A DNA stretch of 54,472 bases from ZC4RG30 sp040508085 (GTDB taxonomy: Bacteria > Pseudomonadota > Gammaproteobacteria > Steroidobacterales > Steroidobacteraceae), in the NCBI GenBank assembly GCA_040508085.1, contig JBEVNO010000034.1, forward strand, positions 1 through 54,472, given 5' to 3'. This document shows positions 1 to 8,284 of this stretch, in pieces (within the stretch, counting starts at the first letter, position 1; every line of letters starts with the position of its first letter). The translations under genes were made by a program, and so were the position numbers. The notes under the pieces were generated by a model, which saw only the letters and a list, made by a program, of their open reading frames with translations, searched no databases and had not been told where the DNA came from.

Positions 1-2
1 AC

Positions 3-3000
3 TGCCACGTTGCACGACAACCACCGGCTCTCACCGAGCGCATTGCGGGAATCCCACCTGCCATCTCACTGATAATTGCCAAGCTCCTGGCCAAGAACGC
101 AGAGGACCGATACCAAACTGCCGGTGGGCTCGAAGGCGATCTGCGCACCTGCCTCATGGACTGGGAAGCGCACGGGAGCATCGGAGCCTTCACATTGGGC
201 CGCCGGGATGTTTCGCATCGCCTTGTGATCTCTGAACAGCTGTACGGGCGCGAGCGGGACATCCGAACCCTTCAGGACGCATTCAACGCCGTGTTGCACG
301 ACGGAAATCCAAGGATGGTCGTCGTGTCCGGATACTCAGGCGTTGGGAAATCTTCTCTGGTGCATGAGCTGCAGAAATCACTCGTTCCATCCCGAAGCCT
401 GTTCGCTTCAGGAAAGTTCGACCAGTACAAGCGCGACATCCCGTACGCCACACTCGCCCAGGCCTTTCAGACCCTGACCAGGCGCATCCTGGCGAATACA
501 GACAGCGAGCTGCTCCGATGGCGATCCTCCCTCTCCTCAGCCATGGGAAGTGAGGCGCAGCTCATTGTGAGCCTGATTCCCGAGCTGGAATCCATCGTCG
601 GTCAACAGCCGGAAGTGATTGAGCTTCCGGCCGCCGAAGCTCAGGCGCGCTTTCAATCCGTATTCCGTCGCTTCCTCGGGGTGTTCGCGCAGGGCGATCA
701 CCCTCTCGTCCTGTTTCTCGACGACCTTCAATGGTTGGACGCGGCTACCCTCACGCTGCTGGAGCACCTGCTCACCAGTCCGGATGTCAGGCACGTGCTA
801 ATAGTCGGCGCTTATCGAGACAACGAAGTAACGCCCTCGCACCCTCTCGCTACAACCCTCCGCAACCTCCGCTCGATGGGGGCGCGCCTGCATGAAGTCG
901 CTCTGCACTCGCTCACTCCAGAGGCCATCGCCCAGATTGTCGCCAGCGCACTGCGAACGGACATGCAGGGAACCACCGACCTCGCAGCCATCGTGCATAG
1001 CAAGAGCGGAGGCAATCCGTTCTTTACCATTCAATTTCTCACCAGCCTCGCCGAAGAGGGACTCCTCGCATTTGACCACGTCGCGTCTGTCTGGCAATGG
1101 AATGCCGCCGCCATCCGTGCCAAGGGATTCACGGATAATGTCATCGACCTGATGATCGTGCGGCTCGGCCGGTTGCCCGCCTGGACTTTGGAGCTTTTGA
1201 AGCAGATCGCGTGTCTCGGCGACAGCGCCGACGTCCGTACGTTGGCCGCCCTCACGAACACTGACGAGCAGCAGATACATGCCGCCCTATGGGACGCGGT
1301 TGTCTCCGGTCTCGTAATCCGCGCCGAATCCGGATACTCATTCCTCCACGATCGCGTTCAAGAAGCCGCATACGCGCTGATTGCTGACGCCGACAGGGCG
1401 CCGACCCATCTCAGAATTGCCCGCTCGCTGTTAGGCGGAATGACACCGAAAGCTCTCGACGATCAGCTCTTTGAGGTTGTGAATCAGTTCAATCGCTCCA
1501 TCCCTCTGATCGACAAAGCCGATGAGCAGAGATGCGTGGCGGAACTGAATCTCAGAGCCGGACTTCGTGCCAAGACGTCGGCCGCATACGCATCAGCGCG
1601 TTCCTATTTCGCAGCCGGGTCTGCATTGCTTGAAGGCCACGGCTGGCAATCTTGCCGGGATCTTACGTTCTCCATCGAAATGAATCTCGGGGAGTGTGAC
1701 TTCCTAGTCGGTGAACTCCTTTCCGCCGACGAGCGTCTCACCCTTCTCTCCGCGCGAGCGTGGACGCATCTTCAGACCGCGACCGTAGCGTGGTGGCGGA
1801 TCACCATTTACACCGCCATGGACCGGAGCCCTCTGGCAGTCCGTATCGGCATCGACTATCTGAGGGCCATCGACATCTGCTGGTCGCCAGAACCCACTGC
1901 CGACGAAGTTCACGCCGAGTACTCCCTCCTGCGCCACCGCCTGCGGGAACAGGATCTGGATATCCTCGTCGATCGCCCGGTCATGACCGATGCCAGGCAG
2001 AGTGCCAGCCTCGATATCCTGATGGCCATGCTCCCGCCTGCCGTCTACACCAACAAGCAGCTCGTCCTGCTGGTTCTGTGCCGCATGGCCAACCTCAGCA
2101 TCCAGCACGGAAACACTGATGCGTCGTCGGTCGGGTATGCATACCTCGGGATGTACCTCGGCCCGACTTTCAACGACTATGCCGGCGGCTACGACTTCGC
2201 AAAGCTTGGACTCGGCCTCGTTGAACATCGTGGGTTGAGTAGATTCAAGGCACGTGTATACATGACCTTCGGCTACCACGTCCTGCCGTGGACCAAACCC
2301 CTGGATGAGGGCACTTTCCCTCTGCTGCGCCAGACTCTGGAAGCTGCCAACGACTCTGCCGACCTGAACTACGTCGGATACTACTGGTATTGCCTCGTCG
2401 CTGCGCAATTGACCCGAGGGCTGCCGCTGGTGGAGGTTCAACGCAGCGCCGAGACAGGCCTTGCCTTCGTTACCAAGACAAACTTCGGCCTGCTGGTTGC
2501 GATTCTATCCGCGCAGCTCGCATTCATTCGCGCCCTGAGAGGATCCACGCGGGAGCCTGGCTGCCTCGACGGCCCAGGTTTTGACGCAACGAACTTCGAG
2601 TCTCAACTTGGTGGGAATCCGAGCCTGACGATCGCTGCAGTGATGTACTGGATCCGCCAGCTGCAGATACGATACTTTTCTGGCAACTACGAGGGGGCCG
2701 TATCTGCCGCAGAGCGCGCAGAGTCCCTGATCAGGATCACGGACGGCCACCTTGAAATCGCTGACTTCTATTTCTATGCCTCGCTCGCAAGAGCGGCGCT
2801 GGCACACCATGCAAAGGTCGCGGACCGCGAGGAGCACCTTGAGAAGCTGAGTAGCTATCTCCAGCAACTGGACATCTGGGCCGCGGCCTGTCCAGAGAAC
2901 TGGGGTAATCGTGCCCTGCTCGTCGCCGCAGAGATTGCACGCCTGGAAGAGCGCCATTGGGACGCCCAGTGCCTTTACGAGGAGGCCATTGCATCAGCGC

Positions 3001-5321
3001 GCCTGTTCAAATTCGTACAGAACGAGGGCATTGGGTTGCTGGTGGCGAGCCGCTTCTACAAAGTGCGTGGGTTTGCAACGACTGCAAAGGCCTACGCAGA
3101 GAGTGCCCGCGCTTGTTTCCAGCGCTGGGGCGCCGAGGGCGCCGCGCACCGCCTGGACATTTGCCAATTAGACACTGCGTCGGCGGAAGGTGCGCTCGAG
3201 CAAGCCAGCTTCGTCAACGGACGCGACGCTCATATTGATCTTTCTACAGTCGTCAAGGTCTCGCAGGCCGTCACTGGCGAGCTTGAGCTGGATAAGCTGC
3301 TTCGCATCCTCATGACCGTCGCCGTAGAGAACGCCGGCGCGGAGCGCGCTGTGCTGATTCTCAAGCGCGGCGATGACCTGAGGATTGAAGCCGATGCGAC
3401 TACCTCGACATGCTCCATTGACGTCCAGCTCCGCCATGGTCCCGCATCCTTCCCATCAGTACCGGAGTCCATCGTCCGGTACGTAGCAAGGACTCATGAC
3501 AGCCTGCTGCTGAATGACGCGTCCCGTCAGACTCCTTATTCTGAAGACACGTACGTGCTTCATAGACGCGCACGATCGGTCCTTTGCCTCCCGCTGCTGA
3601 AGCTGGGAAATCTTGTTGGGGTGCTCTACCTTGAAAACAAGCTCGTTCCCGGCGCCTTCACGGCCAGGCACGCCGCTGTTTTGGATCTGATAGCTTCGCA
3701 GGCGGCCGTCTCCCTGGAAAACGCAATGTTGTATGCCGAGCTTCAGCTTGAGAACGCCGAGCGCACGCGGGCTGAGGATGGGTTGCGGAGGGTGCAAGCC
3801 TATCTCGATGAGGCCCAGACTCTAAGTCGCACGGGAAGCTTTGGCTGGAACGTCATAACTGGTGGCATGGCATGGTCCGCAGCAACCTACTCGCTGATGG
3901 GCGTTGACCAGAGCGTTTCTCCCACCCTTGAGTATGCATACTCCATCGTGCATCCCGACGATATTGCGTCCGTCAGGAATAGCCTGGAGATCGCCGCGTC
4001 CCAGCAGATGCCACTCGACTACGAGCATCGGCTGCTCATGAAAGACGGCACCGTCAGGCATGTCCACGTTGTAGCGCGGCCACTCACTCCTGATTCTGGC
4101 AGCTTCGAGTATGTCGGAGCCATCATGGATGTCACGCAGCGCAAGCGCGCCGAGGCCTTGTCCGCTGGAGAGAAGCGACTTCTGGAAATGATTGCGAGAA
4201 GCGAGTCATTGGCGGTGGTTCTGAACGCCGTCTGCCGCCTCTTCGAAGACACCGTCGACGGGTCACTGTGCACCATACTTTTTACCGACCCAAAAACCGG
4301 GAGGACATGGCATGCGTCGGCTCCAAGCGTGGCCCAGGAGTATGCCAACGGCATGGATCGCGCCATCGTCTCCATGCAGGCTCACCCGTTTACAACTGTG
4401 CCTTCACCGGGGCAGCCGAGGAATGATTCGGACATCGCATCTGACGCCAGGTGGCGCCCCTTCCGGTCGCTGGCTTTGGAGCACAACCTGCGGGCGTGCT
4501 GGTCCTGGCCCATTCATTCATTGGAGGGGCGCCAGCTGGGCGTACTGGCCGTGTATTTCCGTGATTCAATTACACTGACACCCTATCACCAGAGCCTGGC
4601 GGAGCAATTCCTCGATATCGTCAGCATCGTACTGAATCGCACCCAGGTCGAAGAAGCCCGCCTCGAGGAGCGCGTCAACGAACGCACTCGAATTGCCCGC
4701 GAGCTGCACGACACGTTGTTGCAGAGTTTTCAGGGTCTCATGCTGCGGTTCCAGACCGTCGGCGATCTTCTGCCAGGGAACCCCGAGAACGCCAAGCGGA
4801 CACTCGAAGGGATTCTGCAGCGGGCCGATCGCGCGATTGCTGAGGGCCGTGACGCCGTACAGGGCTTGCGCGACTCCAGTTTCGTGACCAGCACACTTGC
4901 TGCCGCGCTTGTCTCGTTCGGGGCCGAACTTGCCATCGACTGCGGACGGGGAATTGCGAGATCTCCTTCCTTCGACGTAAAGGTCGCAGGCACTCCGCAG
5001 CAGATCGAGCTGCGCGTCCAGGATGAAGTCTACCGGATAGCGCGCGAAGCAATGCGCAACGCGTTCGTTCATTCCAACGCCCGGTCCGTTGAGGCCGAGA
5101 TCTGCTACTCCGAGGAATACTTTCGACTTCGACTGCGGGACGATGGTGCCGGAATCAACGCTGCTACGCTGAAACATGGCGGTCGCGCCGGACACTGGGG
5201 CCTGGTAGGAATGCGCGAAAGAGCCCTGCGCATCGGAGCTGCGCTTGACGTCCGAAGCAGAATCGGCGCGGGAACCGAGATTGAACTGCGAATTCCAGGC
5301 TACACCGTTTACCTCTCTTAG
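3..5321 (+). CDS. Hybrid Ser/Thr kinase-AAA ATPase-GAF-PAS-histidine kinase, 5' partial
   Basis: Signal-transducing sensor kinase, truncated by the window start. The frame is open from base 3, and the first 50 residues before the first ATG (156) read as the end of a Ser/Thr kinase C-lobe (motif LLAKNAEDRYQ), so 156 is not the true start. Visible fragment of 1772 residues: kinase tail 1-50; linker ending LYGRE; AAA/STAND ATPase with Walker A GYSGVGKSS at about 110 and Walker B LFLDD at about 237; long helical TPR-like region to about 1070; GAF about 1080-1240; PAS about 1270-1385; second GAF about 1393-1540; HisKA_3 dimerisation domain with phospho-acceptor His in RELHDTLLQS (codon 4707-4709); HATPase with N box, DDGAG and GLVGM motifs. 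No transmembrane segment is evident, so it is probably cytoplasmic. It lies 12 bases before a NarL-type regulator, its likely phosphorylation partner. The domain order matches the family annotated as trifunctional kinase/ATP-binding/sensor histidine kinase; the signal is unknown. Confidence 0.93.
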   Translation, partial: CHVARQPPALTERIAGIPPAISLIIAKLLAKNAEDRYQTAGGLEGDLRTCLMDWEAHGSIGAFTLGRRDVSHRLVISEQLYGRERDIRTLQDAFNAVLHDGNPRMVVVSGYSGVGKSSLVHELQKSLVPSRSLFASGKFDQYKRDIPYATLAQAFQTLTRRILANTDSELLRWRSSLSSAMGSEAQLIVSLIPELESIVGQQPEVIELPAAEAQARFQSVFRRFLGVFAQGDHPLVLFLDDLQWLDAATLTLLEHLLTSPDVRHVLIVGAYRDNEVTPSHPLATTLRNLRSMGARLHEVALHSLTPEAIAQIVASALRTDMQGTTDLAAIVHSKSGGNPFFTIQFLTSLAEEGLLAFDHVASVWQWNAAAIRAKGFTDNVIDLMIVRLGRLPAWTLELLKQIACLGDSADVRTLAALTNTDEQQIHAALWDAVVSGLVIRAESGYSFLHDRVQEAAYALIADADRAPTHLRIARSLLGGMTPKALDDQLFEVVNQFNRSIPLIDKADEQRCVAELNLRAGLRAKTSAAYASARSYFAAGSALLEGHGWQSCRDLTFSIEMNLGECDFLVGELLSADERLTLLSARAWTHLQTATVAWWRITIYTAMDRSPLAVRIGIDYLRAIDICWSPEPTADEVHAEYSLLRHRLREQDLDILVDRPVMTDARQSASLDILMAMLPPAVYTNKQLVLLVLCRMANLSIQHGNTDASSVGYAYLGMYLGPTFNDYAGGYDFAKLGLGLVEHRGLSRFKARVYMTFGYHVLPWTKPLDEGTFPLLRQTLEAANDSADLNYVGYYWYCLVAAQLTRGLPLVEVQRSAETGLAFVTKTNFGLLVAILSAQLAFIRALRGSTREPGCLDGPGFDATNFESQLGGNPSLTIAAVMYWIRQLQIRYFSGNYEGAVSAAERAESLIRITDGHLEIADFYFYASLARAALAHHAKVADREEHLEKLSSYLQQLDIWAAACPENWGNRALLVAAEIARLEERHWDAQCLYEEAIASARLFKFVQNEGIGLLVASRFYKVRGFATTAKAYAESARACFQRWGAEGAAHRLDICQLDTASAEGALEQASFVNGRDAHIDLSTVVKVSQAVTGELELDKLLRILMTVAVENAGAERAVLILKRGDDLRIEADATTSTCSIDVQLRHGPASFPSVPESIVRYVARTHDSLLLNDASRQTPYSEDTYVLHRRARSVLCLPLLKLGNLVGVLYLENKLVPGAFTARHAAVLDLIASQAAVSLENAMLYAELQLENAERTRAEDGLRRVQAYLDEAQTLSRTGSFGWNVITGGMAWSAATYSLMGVDQSVSPTLEYAYSIVHPDDIASVRNSLEIAASQQMPLDYEHRLLMKDGTVRHVHVVARPLTPDSGSFEYVGAIMDVTQRKRAEALSAGEKRLLEMIARSESLAVVLNAVCRLFEDTVDGSLCTILFTDPKTGRTWHASAPSVAQEYANGMDRAIVSMQAHPFTTVPSPGQPRNDSDIASDARWRPFRSLALEHNLRACWSWPIHSLEGRQLGVLAVYFRDSITLTPYHQSLAEQFLDIVSIVLNRTQVEEARLEERVNERTRIARELHDTLLQSFQGLMLRFQTVGDLLPGNPENAKRTLEGILQRADRAIAEGRDAVQGLRDSSFVTSTLAAALVSFGAELAIDCGRGIARSPSFDVKVAGTPQQIELRVQDEVYRIAREAMRNAFVHSNARSVEAEICYSEEYFRLRLRDDGAGINAATLKHGGRAGHWGLVGMRERALRIGAALDVRSRIGAGTEIELRIPGYTVYLS

Positions 5322-5333
5322 CCGTCGAGTCGA

Positions 5334-5999
5334 ATGCGCTCACCACTTCCTGCACGGCGACAAGCCTCGCCCAGCCCATCCGCTCCAATAAGGGTTCTGG
5401 CTGTCGACGATCATGAACTCTTTCGCGAGGGCATCTCGGCCCTCGTTGGTTCACAACCTGACATGACTCTCGTCGGGGAGGCCTCCAACGGGCGCGAGGG
5501 AATTGAGCAATTCCGGATCCATAGGCCCGATGTCACCCTGATGGACCTTCAAATGCCAGAAATGGAGGGCATTGAGGCGCTGACCCTTCTTCGCGCGCGG
5601 TATCCAGATGCCCGGATTGTCGTACTCACTACGTACAAGGGCGACGCACAGGCGACGCGGGCGCTAAAACTGGGGGCTCGCGCGTACTTGCTCAAGGGCC
5701 TCCTGCGCAAAGAACTCCTGGATACTATTCGCGCTGTCCACCGCGGCGAACGTCGCATCGGGCCGGAGATGGCTGCCGAGCTTGCCTACCACATAGCTGA
5801 AGACGCGCTGAGTGACCGGGAGATCGACGTGTTACGTCTGATTGCAGAGGGTAACTCCAATAGGGAGATTGCCTATGCACTCGTAATCTCCGAGGATACT
5901 GCCAAAAGTCACGTCAAGAGCATCATGCTGAAACTCGGAGCGAATGATCGCACTCACGCAGTCATGATCGGCCTGAGGCGCGGATTCATCGTTCTGTGA
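5334..5999 (+). CDS. NarL/FixJ-type response regulator (REC + LuxR HTH)
   Basis: DNA-binding response regulator of 221 residues. The receiver domain (about 19-135) has the acidic pair D25-D26, phospho-acceptor D71 in LMDLQMPEMEG, the switch Thr in VLTTY and K121 in YLLKG. A LuxR-type helix-turn-helix fills about 155-215 (LSDREIDVLRLIAEG and SEDTAKSHVKSIMLKL). It follows the hybrid histidine kinase by 12 bases, so the two form a two-component pair, consistent with HisKA_3 kinases usually partnering NarL-type regulators. The start at 5334 gives an 18-residue Ser/Pro-rich leader before the receiver domain; a later start is possible. Target genes are unknown; the genes just downstream are candidates. 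Confidence 0.95.
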   Translation: MRSPLPARRQASPSPSAPIRVLAVDDHELFREGISALVGSQPDMTLVGEASNGREGIEQFRIHRPDVTLMDLQMPEMEGIEALTLLRARYPDARIVVLTTYKGDAQATRALKLGARAYLLKGLLRKELLDTIRAVHRGERRIGPEMAAELAYHIAEDALSDREIDVLRLIAEGNSNREIAYALVISEDTAKSHVKSIMLKLGANDRTHAVMIGLRRGFIVL

Positions 6000-6182
6000 T
6001 CATCAGCGCGGGCCTTCCGCATCCGCGGTCTCTTCGGCTACTGGCCAATACTTCAAGCCCGCGGCCCCAACGCTTGAAGGTTTTTGGGACGGGTCAACTC
6101 GCAACTCCGTTCAAGCTGTTTATAAGCATTCATTTCAGCATCGGCAGCATCGCACTCCCCATCGCTACCGGGGTTCACTTCC

Positions 6183-6371
6183 ATGTCGCAGCAAAACGAC
6201 TTCGATACTGCCGCTGGTGGGCCGGCGCGTACCGGCCGGCTCTCTTCAGTCGAACGTCTGCCCGGTGATCAGTTCCGGCCAACTCCGCGGGCGCCGAATT
6301 TCCTGATCGTTGAGACGCTGACGCTGCTCGGGATGCTCGTCGCATTCGGGGCCATCATCGCGCTCGACTAG
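6183..6371 (+). CDS. Small single-pass membrane protein, unknown function
   Basis: Hypothetical protein of 62 residues. The N-terminal 38 residues are polar and rich in Gly, Arg and Pro; residues about 40-60 form one hydrophobic segment (FLIVETLTLLGMLVAFGAII) that stops at an Asp C-terminus. This suggests a tail-anchored inner-membrane peptide with its N-terminus in the cytoplasm. A GGGG stretch lies 9-10 bases before the ATG as a possible ribosome binding site. It sits in the gap between the regulator and the multi-pass membrane protein, 99 bases before the latter, on the same strand. No family recognised; the call rests on reading frame, membrane segment and context. Confidence 0.5.
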   Translation: MSQQNDFDTAAGGPARTGRLSSVERLPGDQFRPTPRAPNFLIVETLTLLGMLVAFGAIIALD

Positions 6372-6470
6372 CCGTCGCGCATCGGTTCAACGGCTCGCAA
6401 GCCGCTTCAATATTGTCGGCTCCGCGGACTTCAGCATGATTGCTACATGTTTCCAATAGGAGTCCCAGCA

Positions 6471-6980
6471 ATGACCATCGGTCTCCCACTATCTACATTC
6501 ACGGTCCTCCATGTGCTAATCAGCGTCGCCGCCATCGGGGCAGGACTAGTCGCCGTTACCTACCTCGCCTCGGGCCGAATCACTGGCGGATGGACGGGGT
6601 TCTTTCTGGCGACGACCATCATGACCAGCATCACTGGATTCATGTTTCCCCCGAAACCGTTCGGCGCGCCGCACGCGATTGGCGTGATCTCGCTGTTCGT
6701 TCTTGCGGTTGCACTGGTCGCGATCTACGTAAAGCATCTTCAGGGGCGCTGGGGACCTACATACGCCTTCATGGCAATTCTCGCGCTGTACTTGAACGTT
6801 TTCGTACTGATCGCCCAGAGCTTCCAGAAGATTGGCACTCTCCGCGCGTTGGCACCTGCCGGCACAGGACCAACGTTGGCCATAGTCCACGCGCTTGTTC
6901 TGCTTGCATTTGTTGCCCTGGGCTTCCGGGTCATGCGCCGCACGCCCTCGCTCTCCGACCTGAGCTCCAGCGCGTCATGA
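6471..6980 (+). CDS. Multi-pass integral membrane protein, unknown function
   Basis: Hydrophobic protein of 169 residues with about five transmembrane helices, beginning LSTFTVLHVLISVAAIGAG, with a conserved-looking HVLIS segment near the N-terminus and LALYLNVFVLIAQSFQK near the middle. I chose ATG 6471 over the upstream ATG 6447 because AGGAG (6458-6462) lies 8 bases before it. The protein resembles an uncharacterised membrane family common in proteobacteria; I know no function for it. Its stop overlaps the start of the cytochrome c gene by an ATGA junction, so the two are translationally coupled, which hints at a redox or heme-related role. That role is inference. Confidence 0.8.
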   Translation: MTIGLPLSTFTVLHVLISVAAIGAGLVAVTYLASGRITGGWTGFFLATTIMTSITGFMFPPKPFGAPHAIGVISLFVLAVALVAIYVKHLQGRWGPTYAFMAILALYLNVFVLIAQSFQKIGTLRALAPAGTGPTLAIVHALVLLAFVALGFRVMRRTPSLSDLSSSAS

Positions 6981-7318
6981 GCCGCGCAAGTACTCGATCA
7001 CCGGTCTGGTTTTGGGCCCCCTTCGCGCTGGTAGTGTCCTTTGCTGCTCCCGGCGCAGAGCCCACACCCGCTGAGCTGGCGACCCGATATTCCTGTAGCG
7101 GGTGCCATGCGCCAGCAACGAGGTTGGTCGGTCCCTCTTACAAGGAAATTGCGGCGAGGTATGTGTCAAAAGCTGACGCCCGTACGCAGCTGCGCAAGAG
7201 CATTCACATGGGCAGTCAGGGGGTTTGGGGGCCTATGGCGATGCCCCCGATGGGGGCAGTCCCCGATGAGCATGTCAACGTGCTCGTCGACTGGATTCTC
7301 GCAGTACCAGCTCAGTAG
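6977..7318 (+). CDS. Class I c-type cytochrome, periplasmic
   Basis: Small monoheme electron carrier of 113 residues. Residues 1-27 form a Sec signal peptide (hydrophobic WFWAPFALVVSFAA then APGA). The mature part has the heme attachment motif CSGCH (C40, C43, axial H44) and a likely Met axial ligand in MAMPPMG near residue 90, a layout like cytochrome c551/c552 or ScyA-type domains. The ATG at 6977 overlaps the preceding stop. It could accept electrons from the molybdenum hydroxylase encoded nearby, since IorAB-type enzymes often pass electrons to cytochromes c; that partnership is inference, because the genes lie in different transcription units. Confidence 0.9.
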   Translation: MSRASTRSPVWFWAPFALVVSFAAPGAEPTPAELATRYSCSGCHAPATRLVGPSYKEIAARYVSKADARTQLRKSIHMGSQGVWGPMAMPPMGAVPDEHVNVLVDWILAVPAQ

Positions 7319-7332
7319 CCCAGGAGAACGAC

Positions 7333-8190
7333 GTGGATGACCAGGTGAGTACGGCGATTAATGCCCCGAATCTCTTCATAAGCAAAAATGGAAGGCGACT
7401 AGCCTACCGGGATTTCGGAAGCGGTCGGCCCATAGTGCTCTGCACACGGTTTCGGGCCAACATGGATCTATGGGACCCTGCGTTTGTCGATGGATTGGTC
7501 GATCAGGGCCTACGGGTCATAACATTTGACTACAGCGGTTTAGGGCTCTCCGAGGGCCCTGCGACCTACGATCCGTCTGCTCTGGCACGAGACGCCCTGG
7601 ATCTGATCGACGCGCTGGATCTCAGGAACGTCATCATCGGGGGCTGGTCGCTGGGTGGCATGGCAGCCCAAATGGTGCTGATGATCGATGCGTCTCGCAT
7701 CGGTCACGCCGTTCTGATTGGAACCACGCCCCCGGGCCCCTTGGTCAAAGAGGCGGAGCAGCTGTTCTTTGACACTGCGGTCATTCCGAAGTACACGCTT
7801 GAACACGAGACGATTCTGTTCTTTGAACCGCACTCCCGGTTGAGCCGGGAGGCTGCTGCGCACTCGGCCGAGCGAATTGCTGTGCGAACAAGGGATCTTA
7901 GCGTTCCCGTTGATCCGGTCTGGGCGGCTGCTAATCTCGGGGCTCGCCCGACCAATCCCATCTTTCCGGTGGCCGCGTTGCTCGACACATTGAAGGTCAC
8001 GAGCATTCCGATCCTGCACATCGGCGGTGATCACGACATCATATTTCCGGTAGAAAACTGGTACGCCCTGAACGGGCAACTCCCGACCGTCCAACTGCTG
8101 ACCTTCGCGAGTGCAGGACATGGTCCCCAGCATCAGCACCCCGAAGCTTGTGCGGAGTATATCGCTAGCTTCGCCAGAAACTTTCGCTGA
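7333..8190 (+). CDS. Alpha/beta-hydrolase fold protein
   Basis: Hydrolase of 285 residues with the complete alpha/beta-hydrolase core. The nucleophile elbow is GWSLGG with S106; the acid is in GGDHDIIFP and the catalytic His in SAGHGPQHQ near the C-terminus. There is no signal peptide, so it is cytoplasmic. The start is GTG 7333, supported by AGGAG at 7322-7326 with 6 bases spacing. It follows the cytochrome c gene by 14 bases in the same direction and is followed by a strong hairpin terminator, so it ends this operon. The fold covers esterases, haloperoxidase-like enzymes, C-C hydrolases and others; the substrate cannot be told from sequence. Confidence 0.9.
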   Translation: MDDQVSTAINAPNLFISKNGRRLAYRDFGSGRPIVLCTRFRANMDLWDPAFVDGLVDQGLRVITFDYSGLGLSEGPATYDPSALARDALDLIDALDLRNVIIGGWSLGGMAAQMVLMIDASRIGHAVLIGTTPPGPLVKEAEQLFFDTAVIPKYTLEHETILFFEPHSRLSREAAAHSAERIAVRTRDLSVPVDPVWAAANLGARPTNPIFPVAALLDTLKVTSIPILHIGGDHDIIFPVENWYALNGQLPTVQLLTFASAGHGPQHQHPEACAEYIASFARNFR

Positions 8191-8200
8191 CGGCTCCTTG

Positions 8201-8223
8201 GGGCGGCGTGCCGCCCTATTTTT
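8201..8223 (+). terminator. Rho-independent terminator after the hydrolase gene
   Basis: GGGCGG, loop CGTG, CCGCCC, then TATTTTT. The hairpin begins 11 bases after the hydrolase stop and separates it from the convergent molybdenum hydroxylase gene. Confidence 0.8.
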
Positions 8224-8284
8224 GCTACTGCCTCTTTGCAGTTCACATGCCGACCTCGGGTTGCCGGACAGAAGCCGACCGCCT

